Source of the DNA: Gemmatimonadota bacterium
GTDB lineage: Bacteria > Latescibacterota > UBA2968 > UBA8231
Reading direction: 5' to 3'
Assembly (NCBI GenBank): GCA_009841115.1
Contig: VXML01000009.1
Coordinates: 1-64,000, forward strand
Length of the DNA stretch: 64,000 bases
Shown here: positions 44,805 to 53,499 of the stretch, piece by piece
How the letters are laid out: every line of letters begins with the position of its first letter
How positions within the stretch are numbered: the stretch's first letter is position 1
Notes under the pieces: generated by a model
The model's database searches: none
What the model was told of the DNA's origin: nothing
Seen by the model: the letters and a program-made list of their open reading frames with translations, nothing else
Made by a program: the position numbers and the translations under genes

Positions 44805-46642
44805 GCGAGATGAATGCCTTGGGCATTGAGCTGATAGGAGACCACGCTGCTGTTGGCAAAGGCCGCGTGTTGGCGCAGCTTGTCGAGCCTTGAGCGCAAC
44901 GCGGCTGCTTGTCCCTCTGCGGCGAAGAGGAGGGCAAATCCGCCGCCGCCAGCTCCAGTGAGAAGCCCACCTTCGGTTAGGTCGGCGATCTGCGGATTTT
45001 CGAAAAGGTGCTGCAAGGCGTCGTTGGTAGCTTGGGGGTCGAGGATGCAGCGCAACTGCCAGTAGCGGTTGGCGAGCTGCCCGAGGTCGGCGTATGCGTC
45101 CGCGCACAGCGCGGCTACCATTTCGTCGTGAATGGCCAGCGATTCGCGAATGGCCGCGTAGCGCTGGCTGTCTCGCGACAGATAGGCGTCGAGGACGACG
45201 TTGAGGCCGCGGGTCGCCGAGCGCGATATCCCCGTGTCGAAGAGCACGACCCGTTCGGTGAACAGGCTTTCGTCCACCTCGGTGAGGAACGTGCGCTCGG
45301 GCGCGGGCAGGCCGTCGGTCGGCGGCGCGTAGAAGTTCTTGATGGCCGAGGGGCCGCCGCTGGCACCGCGCGCATCTTGCCAACCGCTGTTGAGGCCGAG
45401 GCTCTGTTCGAGCATGAGGCTTTGGTCGTAGAGGCCGGGATACTCGCACGCGGGCGCGGCATAGGGGTGGCCGGAGAGGTGGTAGAGCATTTTGAGAATG
45501 GCGGCGGACAAGACGCCGCTGGTCCCTAAGCCGGACCCCTGTAACACTTTGCTGCTGGTGGTGATTTCCAAGCCGCCACCGCCGGTAAAGGCGGCGATGT
45601 CTTGGATGACGTCTGTGGAGTTTGGTCGGACAATGCCCGCGTGTACTAGTCCTTGCTTGACCAATCGCAGCGCTTCGTCGCCGCTGCGGCGGTAGGCAAA
45701 AAACAGCTCGCTGACGGTTGCGGCCGAGCTGTGTTTGTTCACCTCAAAGTCGGCCTTGAAGCCCCGGGAGCGGGAGCGGAGGATGAGTTGGGGTTCGGGC
45801 AGCCTCCTCGCGGTGACTTGTAGCGGTGGTTGGGCGCGCTCTTCCCCGCCCTGTTGTAGATTGACGGCGATGTTGAGGGTCTTGCCGCCCTGTTCCTTGC
45901 TGCGCAGGTGATTGTCCGAGGCATTGGCGCTGGAGATTCCTAGGCGCAGGGGCGATTGGATGCAAAAGGCTTGCTCGTAGGCCGCTTCGATCATGTGCGG
46001 CGCGGCGGTGCGGCCGCTGTCGAGGGCGGCCAAGCTGTGCCGCAAGTCAAGGCTCTGTAGCTGGTTGATTCGCGCCTCGTAGGCTGCGGCTAGCTTGTCA
46101 ATTTGCTTGGCTTCTTTGAGCTGGACGATGGCTTGGTCGTCGATGCAGCAGGGCGGTAGCGCCCGTCGCCAGACTCGCGGTTCGTCGGCAAGCGTCCGGT
46201 AGATGTCGGCCATGATGCGGGCGACACGCATGCCGCGCAGGCAGCGGGTTGAGACATCGCACTCTTCTAGGTAGGTATTGAGGTGTTTGAGTACTTGCAA
46301 GAGCGCCTTGGGGGATTCGGGGGGCAAAAGGCGCAGCAGTTGGCGGTGGTCGAGATCGATTAAGCCATCGACTAGATCGACGGTTAGTTGCGGCAGTTCT
46401 TTGGCAACTGTATCGCCGAAGAGCGTTTCCCACTCGTCGGGCGTGGTTGCCGCGAGAAGTGCGTCGATAGCTACGGGGGTCTCTAAGCGGGACAGAAGCG
46501 CCTGATTGAAGAGCAGATCGCGGAGGAAGCGGCGTTTTTCCTCGGGTTTGCCGGTCCGCGCTGCGTCGAGGATGTGATCGACGAGCGATTGGACTTCGCG
46601 CAAATCAGCGGCTTGTTCGAGGCGTTCGAGGAATGCTTTCAT
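44801..46642 (-). CDS. GHMP-family sugar kinase with long N-terminal extension
   Basis: A 613-residue protein. The last 360 residues are a GHMP kinase: SPLRLGISSANASDN start, LQGSGLGTSGVLSAAIL (ATP-binding P-loop) and TGAGGGGFALLF (third motif). The style is that of L-fucokinase/heptose-7-phosphate kinase. The first 250 residues are helical, HEAT-like, and not recognised, a large addition to the usual 330-350-residue HddA type. With the transaldolase/SIS pair at 22-23 kb it could serve heptose activation, but this is inference. ATG at 46642 was taken; the frame extends upstream without signal. Confidence 0.75.
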   Translation of the reverse strand: MKAFLERLEQAADLREVQSLVDHILDAARTGKPEEKRRFLRDLLFNQALLSRLETPVAIDALLAATTPDEWETLFGDTVAKELPQLTVDLVDGLIDLDHRQLLRLLPPESPKALLQVLKHLNTYLEECDVSTRCLRGMRVARIMADIYRTLADEPRVWRRALPPCCIDDQAIVQLKEAKQIDKLAAAYEARINQLQSLDLRHSLAALDSGRTAAPHMIEAAYEQAFCIQSPLRLGISSANASDNHLRSKEQGGKTLNIAVNLQQGGEERAQPPLQVTARRLPEPQLILRSRSRGFKADFEVNKHSSAATVSELFFAYRRSGDEALRLVKQGLVHAGIVRPNSTDVIQDIAAFTGGGGLEITTSSKVLQGSGLGTSGVLSAAILKMLYHLSGHPYAAPACEYPGLYDQSLMLEQSLGLNSGWQDARGASGGPSAIKNFYAPPTDGLPAPERTFLTEVDESLFTERVVLFDTGISRSATRGLNVVLDAYLSRDSQRYAAIRESLAIHDEMVAALCADAYADLGQLANRYWQLRCILDPQATNDALQHLFENPQIADLTEGGLLTGAGGGGFALLFAAEGQAAALRSRLDKLRQHAAFANSSVVSYQLNAQGIHLA

Positions 46643-46700
46643 GTGGTTAGCAGGGGTGAGGGTACGCTGAAAATTATAGGCAAAAAACGCACATCGCGCA

Positions 46701-47321
46701 TCAGGGAGGAGTCGCGTCACCCATGAGTTCGCCAGCCTCGATTGCGAACTCGAGGTAGTTTTGTCGCGGAGGCAGCGGGCAGATATAAATGGGATTGTAC
46801 GCGCAGTAGGGGTTATAAGCGTTATTGAAGTCAATGACATACATGCCATCGTCCTCCCGCGTCAGGCGCGCGTAGCGCCCGCCTCCATACGTGGTGTGGC
46901 CGTTGGTCAGATCCTTGAAGAAGATTTCCGTTTCGCCGGTTTGTGGGCTGCGGTACACTTCCAGCCAAAAATCGTTTTCGCCGAAGGCCGAAACAAAGCG
47001 CCCAAATCGCTCCAACTCGGTGGTGGTGCCGTCGGTATTGGGGATTTCGACGATGCGCTGGCGACCGTAGATGTGCAACTCGCCCCGGAGGCGATAGCGG
47101 AGGTCGATGGGATAGTAGGCAAGCTGCTCAAAGTGGGCGCGCTGTTCTGGCAGCAGCGGCGAATCCTCGCTTTTGAGCAAGCTGTCCTTGGCGGCGCGGA
47201 GCGCTTCGATGTGGACGCGGATGGAGTCGTCGGCTGAGGCAGACCCCAAGGACAGGGATAGATAACAGGCGATGGCGCAGAGTGGGGTTTTACGCACCGC
47301 GATGAATAGGCTTACATGCAT
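46701..47321 (-). CDS. DUF1684-family exported protein
   Basis: A 206-residue protein with a signal peptide (IACYLSLSLGSASA). YYPIDLRYRLRG, FFKDLTNGHTTYGGGRYARL and IDFNNAYNPYCAYNPIYICPLPP are the three DUF1684 signatures. The family has no established biochemical role. AGAGGAA precedes the ATG. It lies 58 bp upstream of the GHMP kinase and may share its transcript. Confidence 0.8.
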   Translation of the reverse strand: MHVSLFIAVRKTPLCAIACYLSLSLGSASADDSIRVHIEALRAAKDSLLKSEDSPLLPEQRAHFEQLAYYPIDLRYRLRGELHIYGRQRIVEIPNTDGTTTELERFGRFVSAFGENDFWLEVYRSPQTGETEIFFKDLTNGHTTYGGGRYARLTREDDGMYVIDFNNAYNPYCAYNPIYICPLPPRQNYLEFAIEAGELMGDATPP

Positions 47322-47451
47322 GGCAAATGTTCCTCTCGGTCTATTTTAGCGTCAATTTGCTACCGCATCAAATGGCCTGATCGACGGGCCATGCCGTCTT
47401 GTCCCCCCTTTCCGACCGCTATAGATTCTGCGACAAACAGGAGGAAAATCC

Positions 47452-48228
47452 ATGCGTTTACAGGATCGCATCGCCGTTGTTACCGGAGGGAGTTCGGGCA
47501 TTGGGCGGGGTATTTGTCTCGAACTGGCTCGCGAAGGGGCCAAGGTGGTAGTGGCCGATATGCAGGAAGCGTCCAAGATCGGCAAGTTTCACGAAACCGA
47601 GCCGCAGCCGCCCACGGCCGAAGTCATTGCCGGAGAGGGCGGCGAGGCGCTCTTCGTCGAGACCGATGTGGCCAACGAAAAGGCAGTGGAAAACCTGATC
47701 GCCCGCAGTGTTGAGCGCTTTGGTGGGGTGGATATTCTGGTCAACAACGCCGGGATCATTATACCGGGGGATAGCCAAGAACTATCCGTTGAGGGTTGGG
47801 ACCGGGTTATAGGCGTCAACCTGCGCTCGATCTTTCTCGCGACCAAATTTGCCGCGCCCTATCTGAGAAAATCTGCGGCCGGGCGCATCGTCAACATTGC
47901 CTCGGTTCACTCCTTTGGCGGCGGTGGTGGTCCGGCCTATGCGTCGACTAAGGCCGGGGCGGTGAATCTGACGCGGGATTTGGCGTTGGAATTGGCCGAA
48001 GACAATGTCACGGTCAACGCGGTGTGCCCGGGCTATATCGAGACGCCGATCCAAGACTATTTGACCCCGGAAATTATCGAGCAATGTCGGCAGGATACGC
48101 CTTTGCCGCGCTTGGGCTTGCCACGGGACATTGGGCGGGCGGTGGCGTTTTTTGCGTCGGATGACGCGGAGTGGATTACGGGGACGGCGCTGCCTGTTGA
48201 TGGGGGTTGGTTAGCGCCGGCCTTTTAG
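47452..48228 (+). CDS. Short-chain dehydrogenase/reductase
   Basis: A 258-residue classical SDR. TGGSSGIGRG (cofactor loop), NNAG (structural Asn motif), IASVHSFGG with catalytic Ser region and YASTKAG (Tyr-Lys) are present; VCPGYIETPI and the C-terminal ITGTALPVDGGW end the fold. The ADMQ after strand 2 favours NAD. The substrate is unknown. AGGAGG precedes the ATG. It runs into ureD with a 2-bp gap, so they are probably co-transcribed though unrelated in pathway. Confidence 0.88.
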   Translation: MRLQDRIAVVTGGSSGIGRGICLELAREGAKVVVADMQEASKIGKFHETEPQPPTAEVIAGEGGEALFVETDVANEKAVENLIARSVERFGGVDILVNNAGIIIPGDSQELSVEGWDRVIGVNLRSIFLATKFAAPYLRKSAAGRIVNIASVHSFGGGGGPAYASTKAGAVNLTRDLALELAEDNVTVNAVCPGYIETPIQDYLTPEIIEQCRQDTPLPRLGLPRDIGRAVAFFASDDAEWITGTALPVDGGWLAPAF

Positions 48229-48230
48229 GT

Positions 48231-49073
48231 ATGGACGAGGGTTGGTCCATTGTCGAAGTGAGCCGCGTCGGGGGAAGGTCGCGGTTGACATCCTGCTTGG
48301 CCGTTGCGCCGTTGAAGATCCTCAGCCCCAAGGTCGAGACCGATTACAGCACTGCTATCCTTTCCAGCTATGGCGGCGGTTTGGTCGCTGGCGATTGCGC
48401 CCGGCTGCGCGTGCGCTGCGGTCGGGAGGCCAAGCTCTTTTTGGGCACGCAGGCCTTTACCAAAGTGTACAAAGCCACCGACGGTCAGGTTGCGCGCCAG
48501 GAGCTGGTAGGGCACATCGAAGCAGGGGCTTGCGTAGTATCGCTGCCCGACCCAGTGGTGCCATACTCCGACAGCGCCTTTGTGCAGGAGCAGGTCTGGC
48601 ATCTAAGCGCGGGAGCCTCGCTGGTCTTGCTTGACGGAGGTACCGCAGGCCGCGGCGAACGCGGCGAGCAGTTCCACTACAGCTCTTATACATCTAATAT
48701 CTCCATCTATTTGGAAAGTGAACTGGTATTGGTCGAACGCTTGCGTTTACAGCCCAAGCGGCAAGCTCCCGACCGCGTTGGAGTTTTTGGCCCATACACG
48801 GCATTCGCCAATGCCTTTATCGTCGGCGACCCTGTGCGCTCTGCCGTCGAGGAAGTACTACGCCGTGACTTAGCGCCGCTACTCACCGGTCAGCGGACGC
48901 GCGGGACTGGCAAGACAGCTTTGGTTTCGCTCGCAGAACCTCGTCCTGGCGTACTCGCGCTCCGCGCCTTGGGGCGCACCAATGGCGATCTAGAGGAAGT
49001 CTTGCACGCGCTCGCCACGGCCGTATCTCTGCCCCAAGTCCTAGGCGAAAATCCACTGCGCCGAAAGTATTGA
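48231..49073 (+). CDS. ureD: Urease accessory protein UreD
   Basis: A 280-residue UreD/UreH: LSSYGGGLVAGDCARL and FLGTQAFTKVYK are the family N-terminal motifs, and LPDPVVPYSDSAFVQEQVWHL follows. UreD binds apo-urease and recruits UreF and UreG for nickel insertion. It is separated from the other urease genes by the urt operon promoter and five transporter genes. ATG at 48231, 2 bp after the SDR stop. Confidence 0.92.
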   Translation: MDEGWSIVEVSRVGGRSRLTSCLAVAPLKILSPKVETDYSTAILSSYGGGLVAGDCARLRVRCGREAKLFLGTQAFTKVYKATDGQVARQELVGHIEAGACVVSLPDPVVPYSDSAFVQEQVWHLSAGASLVLLDGGTAGRGERGEQFHYSSYTSNISIYLESELVLVERLRLQPKRQAPDRVGVFGPYTAFANAFIVGDPVRSAVEEVLRRDLAPLLTGQRTRGTGKTALVSLAEPRPGVLALRALGRTNGDLEEVLHALATAVSLPQVLGENPLRRKY

Positions 49074-49402
49074 TCTCTTCGGCAGCAAATCCACAAAACA
49101 TCACATAATTGTATTTTTTCGGCTGTTCATCCTAGCCGCAAAGTACCGTGAAGTATGGATTTTGCCCCGCAATGAGGTGCAAAAAGCGGGATTAAAGCGA
49201 CATATATGTCTGTTTTTGAATTTCAAAAATTACGTATTTGTCGGCTATTGCTCAAAAAAACTAAGCGATTAAACGGCCAAAAATTCCATTTACGTAAAAA
49301 AAATAAACAAAATTACAAATTGCGTATCTCTTTGCGACATAAAGAGATATTACCGAAAATGTTCCCTCCTGCTCCGTCTGTGGACGGCTGAGGATGTCGT
49401 TT
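49074..49402. other. AT-rich intergenic region upstream of urtA
   Basis: The longest non-coding stretch of the window, distinctly AT-rich from about 49200 to 49350. It holds a 10-bp palindrome TTTACGTAAA (49289-49298) and a perfect 9-bp inverted repeat (49325-49333 with 49341-49349) about 80-105 bp upstream of the predicted sigma-54 start point, where an enhancer-binding protein site would be expected. No convincing gene is seen; a 61-codon frame at 49206 is Lys-rich and AT-driven. Confidence 0.5.
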
Positions 49403-49418
49403 TGGTATCCTTTTTGCA
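49403..49418 (+). promoter_or_regulatory. Sigma-54 promoter of the urea uptake/urease operon
   Basis: TGGTATCCTTTTTGCA: the invariant GG (49404-49405) and GC (49416-49417) of the -24/-12 elements are separated by exactly 10 bp, with the favourable T-run before GC. Predicted start near 49429, 58 nt before the urtA ATG. A sigma-54 gene lies at 37543-39018, and sigma-54 control of urea genes under nitrogen limitation is well established. Confidence 0.75.
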
Positions 49419-49486
49419 ATAGGAGAGCGGAATCGGTCCGAGCCCAGAGTGGGGCCATTTAACACTACAATTCTTGGAGGGATTCA

Positions 49487-50761
49487 ATGAGAAGATCAAG
49501 TAAGTTCTGGATTGCGTTTGTCGCCTTAGGGCTAATCGTCGTTGGAACGCATTCGAGCGCGCAGGCGCAAGAGCCGGTCAAAATAGGTATCCTGCATTCG
49601 CTCAGCGGCACGATGGCCATCTCAGAGGTATCGCTGCGCGATGCCGTGTTGATGGCGGTCGAGGAAATCAATTCCAACGGCGGCGTACTGGGCCGTAAAA
49701 TTGATCCGGTGGTCGTCGATCCAGCGTCCGACTGGGACCTGTTCGCCGAAAAGTCCAAAGAACTATTGCTAGAGCACGAGGTGGCGTCCGTCTTCGGATG
49801 CTGGACCTCGGTGTCGCGCAAGTCGGTGTTGCCGGTTTTTGAAGAAAACAGCGGGCTGCTGTTTTATCCGGTCCAGTACGAGGGTGAGGAATGCTCGCGC
49901 AACATCATCTATACAGGGGCTACCCCTAACCAGCAGTTGATTCCAGCCGCTCAGTATCTAATGAGCGAGGAAGGCGGCGGGTACGAGAAATTCTATCTGC
50001 TCGGCACGGACTACGTATTTCCGCGCACGGCCAACAAAATTCTGCGTGCCTATCTCCTCGACCAAGGGGTGCCCGAGGAGAATATCATGGAGGAGTACAC
50101 GCCCTTCCACCACCAGGATTACCAGACCATCGTGCAGAAGATCAAGAGTTTTGCCGCCGATGGTAAAGCTGCGGTCTTGAGCACGATCAACGGCGATTCC
50201 AACGTACCCTTCTACAAGGAATTCGCCAATCAGGGGCTGACTTCGGCGATGTGCCCGATTATGGCCTTTTCAGTGGCCGAAGACGAACTGCGGGCGATGG
50301 ATACCGAGTTTCTGGTCGGCCACTTAGCGGCTTGGAATTACTTCCAGTCCGTTGCCACCAAGGAAAACCGGGATTTCGTCAAGAGCTTCAAGAAATACTG
50401 CGCAGACAACGACCTGCCCGGTGGCCTAAAGCGCGTCACCGACGATCCGATTCTCTGGGCCTATACCGGGGTCTATCTGTGGAAGGGTGCGGTTGAAAAG
50501 GCTGGTTCCTTTGAAGTGGAAAAGGTGCGACCGGCGCTCTATGGACTGGCGTTTGACTCGCCGGGCGGCCAAGTGATGATGGACGAGCGCAATCACCATT
50601 TGCACAAGCCCGTCTATATCGGCGAGATCAAAAAGAACGGCCAGTTCAAGATCGTCTATGAGTCGGATGGCCTAGTGGCCCCCGATCCGTGGGACGATAT
50701 CACCAGCGCCGACAAGGATTGCGACCACGTCAATTACATGGGCACCTATACCCTAGAGTAA
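49487..50761 (+). CDS. urtA: Urea ABC transporter substrate-binding protein
   Basis: A 424-residue periplasmic binding protein with a signal peptide ending SSAQAQ. VKIGILHSLSGTMAISEVSL, FGCWTSVSRKSVLPVFEE, LLFYPVQYEGEECSRN, GSDYVFPRTAN-like LGTDYVFPRTAN and the C-terminal SPGGQVMMDERNHH are diagnostic of UrtA (branched-chain amino-acid binding protein family, FmdD-like). It captures urea for UrtBCDE. TTGGAGG precedes the ATG. First gene of the sigma-54 unit. Confidence 0.95.
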   Translation: MRRSSKFWIAFVALGLIVVGTHSSAQAQEPVKIGILHSLSGTMAISEVSLRDAVLMAVEEINSNGGVLGRKIDPVVVDPASDWDLFAEKSKELLLEHEVASVFGCWTSVSRKSVLPVFEENSGLLFYPVQYEGEECSRNIIYTGATPNQQLIPAAQYLMSEEGGGYEKFYLLGTDYVFPRTANKILRAYLLDQGVPEENIMEEYTPFHHQDYQTIVQKIKSFAADGKAAVLSTINGDSNVPFYKEFANQGLTSAMCPIMAFSVAEDELRAMDTEFLVGHLAAWNYFQSVATKENRDFVKSFKKYCADNDLPGGLKRVTDDPILWAYTGVYLWKGAVEKAGSFEVEKVRPALYGLAFDSPGGQVMMDERNHHLHKPVYIGEIKKNGQFKIVYESDGLVAPDPWDDITSADKDCDHVNYMGTYTLE

Positions 50762-50792
50762 TACTCTACCTAGCGCAGAAGGACACAAACAG

Positions 50793-51692
50793 ATGAACAA
50801 GAAAGTTGCAGCATTTGCACTGGCGATTTTTGCCGCCCAGACGGTATCCGCCGAGGTCGAATTTTCCGGGTTTGTCGATATGAGCGTGTTCAGTGACGAT
50901 GGGGACGCGAGCATGTCGCTGGACCAGTTCGAGTTGGATGTCTCGACGGATCTCGGGGAAGGGATCTCCATGCGGGCGGATGTCAATGCTTTGGGGCCTA
51001 CTGCTCCGGTCGAGCTAGAACAGGCCTTTATCACGTACGATACTGGCGAGAGCTTGGCACTCACTGTGGGCAAGTTTCTGAGTTGCACCGGCTTTGAAGC
51101 GGCTGAGCCCACCGGTATGTATCAGTATTCGTACTCGGCTACGCTGGTCTATGGCGGCTATCAGAATGGGATCGCGGCCTCCTATGGCTCGGATATGTTC
51201 GGTCTGTACGGGGCTGTTGTCTCCAGCGTGTGGGATGGCGCGGAGACCGATGTCTCGGGGGATGAGACCGACGTGGGGTTTGAGGCTCAGGTTGCTCTGA
51301 TGCCCGTGGAAGGGATGACGGCCAAAGCCGCGTTGGCCAGGGAAGACGAGCAGACCTTAATCAACGTTTGGAGCATGTTGGAGACGGGGCCGCTGACGGT
51401 TGCTGCCGAGGTGAATTCGATGAGCGATTGGGGGGCGTATGAGTCGGGCTTGGGGTATCTCGGGATGGTTAACTACGGCCTGAGCGATCAGGTCGGCGTG
51501 ACGGCCCGGTACTCGGCTATTGCGTGGACTCCGGTTGGTGGCGGCGAGGACGACGAAACGAGCGAGATAACCATCGCTCCGAGTTTCGCCGTTTCGGACA
51601 ACTGGGGTCTGGTGGCTGAAGTGAAGATGCTCACGGTGGGTGACGCCGACGCGGTGACGCAAATTGCGCTGGAGTCGCTGCTAACATTTTAG
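50793..51692 (+). CDS. Outer-membrane beta-barrel protein, putative urea-operon porin
   Basis: A 299-residue exported protein: signal peptide (AAFALAIFAAQTVSA), then alternating amphipathic strands (FSGFVDMSVFSDD, LALTVGKFLSC, LVAEVKMLTVGD) ending in the C-terminal aromatic residue Phe (LLTF) read by BamA. Acidic loops dominate. The overall pattern fits a small porin of 14 or so strands. It lies between urtA and urtB, so it probably carries urea across the outer membrane. I do not recognise a named family. Confidence 0.68.
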   Translation: MNKKVAAFALAIFAAQTVSAEVEFSGFVDMSVFSDDGDASMSLDQFELDVSTDLGEGISMRADVNALGPTAPVELEQAFITYDTGESLALTVGKFLSCTGFEAAEPTGMYQYSYSATLVYGGYQNGIAASYGSDMFGLYGAVVSSVWDGAETDVSGDETDVGFEAQVALMPVEGMTAKAALAREDEQTLINVWSMLETGPLTVAAEVNSMSDWGAYESGLGYLGMVNYGLSDQVGVTARYSAIAWTPVGGGEDDETSEITIAPSFAVSDNWGLVAEVKMLTVGDADAVTQIALESLLTF

Positions 51693-51698
51693 GTGGGT

Positions 51699-51788
51699 GG
51701 AGCGGAGACGGCCGCTTAGTAGTTTAGCGATTGGTACGGTAAAAGGTAAAAGGTAAAAGGTACATGGTAATCAGGCCGTCTCCGCTCC
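51699..51788. repeat. 15-bp inverted repeat enclosing a heptamer repeat
   Basis: Bases 51699-51713 and 51774-51788 are perfect reverse complements (15 bp). Between them, GGTAAAA occurs three times in tandem at 51738-51758, followed by GGTA. GTTTTT follows the right arm, so it could act as an attenuator between the barrel gene and urtB, or be a small mobile REP/MITE-like element. Slippage of the heptamer would change spacing by 7 bp. Confidence 0.6.
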
Positions 51789-51813
51789 GTTTTTCACGGG
51801 GCGGAGTTCAATT

Positions 51814-53499
51814 TTGCCAATGGGACAACGGGTGATAAAAATACTGGCGGTGTGGGTCTTAGCGGCTGGAGCGGCTGGGGCCGACACGTGGGACGAGGAG
51901 CAGTTTGCGCGGCTGGCCAACGGCGATGACGCGGAGATCCAACAGGCCGTAACCGACTTGGCTGCCCGCTACGACCAAGTCCATTACGCATTGATGCGGG
52001 GGCTGTTTAGCGGGGAGGTCTATCGCTGGAGCGAGCGCGAAGTGCAGAGCGGCTTGGTACTCATTGGCGACGAGGAAATGGACGAGTATGGCGATTCGAT
52101 AGTACCGCTCTTTACGGCCTATCCCGAGCGCGTGCCCATCCTCGGCGAGGACGGTGAGCAGGTCAAGGTCTCGCTCTACGATATAGAGGAGGTCGAGACC
52201 AATCGGAAGATCAGGGCGCTGATTCAGCCCTATTTGCTGCAGATGGAACTCTTCCACCCGGATGCGGACAAACGGCGGATCGCCGCTGAAAATATCGGTA
52301 ATAGAGGTACCGCAGCCGCCATCCTGGCGTTGCGCCGTTCCATCGAAGAAGAGACGGATGGGTCAATACGGCGGTTGAAGCGCGTGTCATTGGCCAAGCT
52401 GCAATTGGCCGACGCGGAGGCGGAGGTGCGCTTGCAGGCGGTGGCTGCATTGGGGGAGCTGCGCAGTCCGTTGGCCATACCTGTGCTAGAGGGACTTTTG
52501 AGTACAGACAAGTCTGGGGTCTTCGCCGAACCTGACATGCGGGTCCGGGAGCGGGCGGCAGCGGCCCTGACTAGCTTGCGGCGTTTTAGTTCCTCTATGC
52601 AGGCGGTGCAGACGATTTTTATCGGTCTGAGCTTGGGGTCCATTCTGGTCTTGATGTCGTTGGGGTTGGCGATTATCTACGGGCAGATGGGGGTGATTAA
52701 TATGGCGCACGGCGAGTTTATGATGATCGGTGCTTACACTACGTTCGTGGTGCAGAACCTGTGCTTGGGCGTGCTGCCGCCGGAGTACGGCGATCTGTTT
52801 TTCGCCATCTCCTTTCCACTTGCCTTCCTAGTCGCTGGTGGCGTTGGGTTCCTGTTGGAGGCGTCGATTATATGCCGATTATACAGCCGACCGCTTGAAA
52901 GCCTGCTGGCCACTTGGGGCATCAGTCTGGTGCTGATTCAAGCAGCGCGCAGCATCTTTGGCGATCTGACGGCGGTGAAATTGCCGCAACTGCTAAGCGG
53001 TGGCTGGGAAATGGCTCCCCAGGTGGTGTTGCCCTATAACCGCATGTTCATCATGGCGCTGGCCGCGGCGATCGTCGGAATGCTGTTGGCGCTTTTCTTT
53101 CGCACGCGCTTTGGGCTCAAACTGCGGGCCACGACCCAAAATCGGGCGATGAGTGCCTGCGTCGGGGTACCTGTGCGGCGCATTGACTCCATGGCCTTTG
53201 CCCTGGGCACGGGGATTGCCGGGGTCGCCGGTTGGGCGATGACGCTGATTGGGAACGTCGTGCCCAACATGGGTCAGACCTATATCGTCGATTCATTTCT
53301 CGTGGTCGTCACCGGCGGGGTTGGCAAGCTGCTAGGCACGATCAGCGCCGGGCTGGGGATCGGCATTTTCAACAAAATGCTTGAACCGCTTTTTGAAGCC
53401 GTGTACGGCAAGGTCATCCTGTTGGGCTTGATCATCGTCTTCTTGCAATCGCGCCCGACCGGCCTTTTCCCCGCCAAAGGACGGAGCGCGGAACTGTGA
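51814..53499 (+). CDS. urtB: Urea ABC transporter permease UrtB
   Basis: A 561-residue permease. A signal-like start (ILAVWVLAAGAAGA) leads to a periplasmic N-terminal region of about 265 residues with HEAT-like repeats (ALRRSIEEETDGSIRRLKR), as known for UrtB, then eight or so membrane segments of the LivH fold (GQMGVINMAHGEFMMIGAYT, the permease signature). TTG at 51814 is 7 bp after GGAG; ATG at 51820 is the alternative. Overlaps urtC by 4 bp. Confidence 0.92.
   Translation: MPMGQRVIKILAVWVLAAGAAGADTWDEEQFARLANGDDAEIQQAVTDLAARYDQVHYALMRGLFSGEVYRWSEREVQSGLVLIGDEEMDEYGDSIVPLFTAYPERVPILGEDGEQVKVSLYDIEEVETNRKIRALIQPYLLQMELFHPDADKRRIAAENIGNRGTAAAILALRRSIEEETDGSIRRLKRVSLAKLQLADAEAEVRLQAVAALGELRSPLAIPVLEGLLSTDKSGVFAEPDMRVRERAAAALTSLRRFSSSMQAVQTIFIGLSLGSILVLMSLGLAIIYGQMGVINMAHGEFMMIGAYTTFVVQNLCLGVLPPEYGDLFFAISFPLAFLVAGGVGFLLEASIICRLYSRPLESLLATWGISLVLIQAARSIFGDLTAVKLPQLLSGGWEMAPQVVLPYNRMFIMALAAAIVGMLLALFFRTRFGLKLRATTQNRAMSACVGVPVRRIDSMAFALGTGIAGVAGWAMTLIGNVVPNMGQTYIVDSFLVVVTGGVGKLLGTISAGLGIGIFNKMLEPLFEAVYGKVILLGLIIVFLQSRPTGLFPAKGRSAEL

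Noticed and set aside
44805-45449. Upstream extension of the NYN frame
   Set aside because: It is antisense-free but Arg/Pro-rich and lies within the kinase gene on the same strand; GTGA overlap start is better.
49206-49391. 61-codon plus-strand frame in the AT-rich spacer
   Set aside because: Lys/Arg/Asn-rich, driven by AT composition, no ribosome-binding site, and it overlaps the predicted regulatory region.
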